NCBI GenBank assembly: GCA_934702165.1
Contig: CAKUYG010000127.1
Location: 1 to 6,150, forward strand
From: an uncultured Bacteroidales bacterium
GTDB taxonomy: Bacteria; Bacteroidota; Bacteroidia; Bacteroidales; UBA932
Reading direction: 5' to 3'
Length of the DNA stretch: 6,150 bases
Each line of letters begins with the position of its first letter. Within the stretch, counting starts at the first letter, position 1. Position numbers and translations under genes: made by a program. The notes beneath the pieces are model-generated. The model was not told the DNA's origin. It saw only the letters and a program-made list of their open reading frames with translations, and searched no databases. Of the stretch, positions 4,490-6,150 are shown one piece after another.

Positions 4490-6150
4490 TTCAGACGGCA
4501 CAACTCGGGCGGAGCCTCCACCATCCTGAACATTTTGGGGATGACGGTGGCTTTCGCCGCTTTCTACATCATCCTGGTGCAAGTCCACCACGACCTCAGT
4601 TACAACCGTGGGGTCAAGGACGCCGAGAGGGTCTACATCGTCAGCCTGCCGGACTGGTACGAGGAGGGCAAGTACATGACGTGGGTGAACCGTCCCCCGT
4701 TTGAACAGCTCATATCTTCCTGCTCAGACATTGAGGCCGGTGGAACAGGCTATCTCGGCGGCCAGCAATACAAGATCATTGTAGGGAAGGGGGATTCCGC
4801 CCCGGAAGGAGATGAGCCGGCCCTGTCAACGGACGTCTCCAGCATCAACCCCGGTGCGGCGGAGGCCTTGGGTGTGGAGTTTGTCAGCGGCAGCGCCGAT
4901 GATCTCATCTCCTCTGCGACCCTTGCTGTGTCCGAGTCCGAAGCCGCCCGTCTGGGGCTGCATCTCGGGAGCGAGGTCATATTGAAGCAGGGAAGCAACA
5001 TCAATTTCAGATCCACTGTCAAGGCCATCTACAAGGATGCTCCGCGTAATACGGACCTTGATTCATTCAAGATGTTCGTTGCCATCGGTGATGAGGGCAT
5101 AGACGACTGGAGTGAGTGGAGTTACAACTATTTCATCAAAGCCAGAGAAGGCGTGTCCAAAGATGAACTGGAGCAGGCCGGGGGCAAGATGCTCCTTGGT
5201 ATTCTGGGACAGGATGCAGATGCGTCAGAAGAGGACATGGCTGAGGCTGCCAAGAGGTTCAGGCTACATCTGATCCCGTTGGAGGACAGCTATTTCGACC
5301 AGTCGGTATCTGATGCTCCCGGCGCTACCGGCAACCGTAGTACGACCATGACCCTTCTGGCCGTGGCGATCCTGGTCATAGTCATCGCTTTCATAAACTT
5401 CATCAATTTCTTCTTCGCCCTTGTGCCGCTGAGGATCCATTCCGTCAACACGCGCAAGGTGCTCGGGGCTTCGAGGGGCAGCCTTGTTGCCTCTTATGTC
5501 CTTGATGCAGTGCTGATGGTGGCTGTGTCGCTGGTGCTGTCTGCCGGAGTTGTGCTCCTGTTCCAGCACAGCAGTTTCGCTTCCCTGATTTCATGCTCCA
5601 CTTCGTTCGCGGCGAACCCGGGCGTTGCCCTGTTTGCCGTAGCGCTTGGACTCGCTGTGGCAGTTCTTGCCAGCCTGTATCCCGCATTCTATATCACCTC
5701 TTTCTCTCCGGCACTTGCCTTGAAGGGGAATTTCGGTGCAAGCCGCAGGGGCAGGGCGTTCCGTTATGCTTTGGTGGGAGTCCAGTTCTTCATATCAATG
5801 TCCCTTATCATCTGCGCTACATTTATCACTTTGCAGAGGAGCTATATGGTCAAGCACGACATGGGCTTTGACCGGGAGGAACTTCTCGTGGTGAATGTGA
5901 GCAATACGGTTGCAACGTCTTCCGCCGCCGTGCGGGCCCAGCTGCTGGAGAACCCTCTGATCAAGGCGGTCACTTGGGCCGATGGAGATATCGTGCGTCC
6001 GAGCAGAATGGGCTGGGGCCGCTCTTTCAAAGGACAGCAGATAAGTTTCCAGTGCTATCCTGTGTCGTGGGATTTCCTTAGATTCATGGGAATCCCGGTG
6101 GTGGAGGGGCGCGACTTCACGGAAGCCGACGAGCAGAGCGAGAACGGAGT
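4481..6150 (+). CDS. ABC transporter permease, FtsX/MacB-like (3' partial)
   Basis: The frame is open from the ATG at 4481 to the right edge, giving 556 codons without a stop, so the C-terminus is missing. Bacteroidota permeases of this kind are usually near 750-800 residues with two MacB-like halves. Seen here are TM1 (about 15-35), a large periplasmic MacB_PCD-like domain (36-287), and three segments forming the first FtsX core: about 288-315 with the following VNTRKVLGASRG loop (322-333), 336-362, and 382-405 ending in the family-typical LYPAFYITSFSPALALKG (399-416). TM5 (about 427-451) opens the second half, followed by the start of a second periplasmic domain with GIPVVEGRDF (537-546). 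The protein would sit in the inner membrane and couple cytoplasmic ATP hydrolysis by the upstream ATPase to periplasmic conformational change. Its ATG follows the ATPase stop by 3 bases in the same frame, so the two are almost certainly co-transcribed. The substrate is unknown, and further permeases may follow outside the window. Confidence 0.9.
   Translation, partial: MNFFRRHNSGGASTILNILGMTVAFAAFYIILVQVHHDLSYNRGVKDAERVYIVSLPDWYEEGKYMTWVNRPPFEQLISSCSDIEAGGTGYLGGQQYKIIVGKGDSAPEGDEPALSTDVSSINPGAAEALGVEFVSGSADDLISSATLAVSESEAARLGLHLGSEVILKQGSNINFRSTVKAIYKDAPRNTDLDSFKMFVAIGDEGIDDWSEWSYNYFIKAREGVSKDELEQAGGKMLLGILGQDADASEEDMAEAAKRFRLHLIPLEDSYFDQSVSDAPGATGNRSTTMTLLAVAILVIVIAFINFINFFFALVPLRIHSVNTRKVLGASRGSLVASYVLDAVLMVAVSLVLSAGVVLLFQHSSFASLISCSTSFAANPGVALFAVALGLAVAVLASLYPAFYITSFSPALALKGNFGASRRGRAFRYALVGVQFFISMSLIICATFITLQRSYMVKHDMGFDREELLVVNVSNTVATSSAAVRAQLLENPLIKAVTWADGDIVRPSRMGWGRSFKGQQISFQCYPVSWDFLRFMGIPVVEGRDFTEADEQSENG

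Noticed and set aside
4136..4591. 151-codon minus-strand ORF opposite the ATPase end and permease start
   Set aside because: Histidine/aspartate/glycine-rich antisense shadow of two well-supported genes, with no recognisable domain.
5593..5871. 92-codon plus-strand ORF inside the permease region
   Set aside because: It is an alternative frame of the permease, whose frame is open for 556 codons with typical membrane segments.

Overview
The window looks like chromosomal DNA from a member of the Bacteroidales (phylum Bacteroidota). Three things point there: a GLUG-repeat surface-type protein, a secreted GH115 alpha-glucuronidase of the type found in gut Bacteroides and relatives, and an ABC ATPase followed by a long FtsX/MacB-like permease of the Bacteroidota kind. 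Start codons also lack clear Shine-Dalgarno sequences, as is usual in this phylum. By eye the GC content is higher than in classical Bacteroides, so another Bacteroidales family is plausible, but the genus cannot be fixed from sequence alone.

Layout. Bases 1-959 (+) hold the 3' part of a GLUG-repeat protein whose true start lies left of the window. It converges, with only 15 bases between the stop codons, on a complete 854-residue GH115 gene read on the minus strand (975-3539). Bases 3540-3796 form a 257-base intergenic region between divergent genes. It carries four TGTAAA/TTTACA half-sites alternating in orientation at exact 11-base steps, a GC palindrome, and a large nested stem-loop just before the next gene. 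An ABC-transporter ATPase (3797-4477, +) follows. After one stop codon and one extra codon, in the same frame, comes a MacB/FtsX-type permease (4481 to the right edge, truncated). This permease is a large gene that a start-to-stop ORF search would miss because it runs off the window.

How the parts work together. The GH115 enzyme is predicted to be exported to the periplasm and to remove glucuronic acid or 4-O-methylglucuronic acid side chains from xylan or related polysaccharides. The ATPase and permease should form an inner-membrane type VII (MacB/LolCDE-like) mechanotransmission ABC system, substrate unknown. No SusC/SusD pair, regulator or other glycan enzyme is visible, so there is no direct evidence of a polysaccharide utilisation locus here. 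The most unusual content is regulatory: the phased palindrome array, the structured leader with an overlapping short ORF, and a 14-base tandem duplication of the translation start at the ATPase/permease junction. No RNA genes, insertion sequences, CRISPR arrays or origins were seen.
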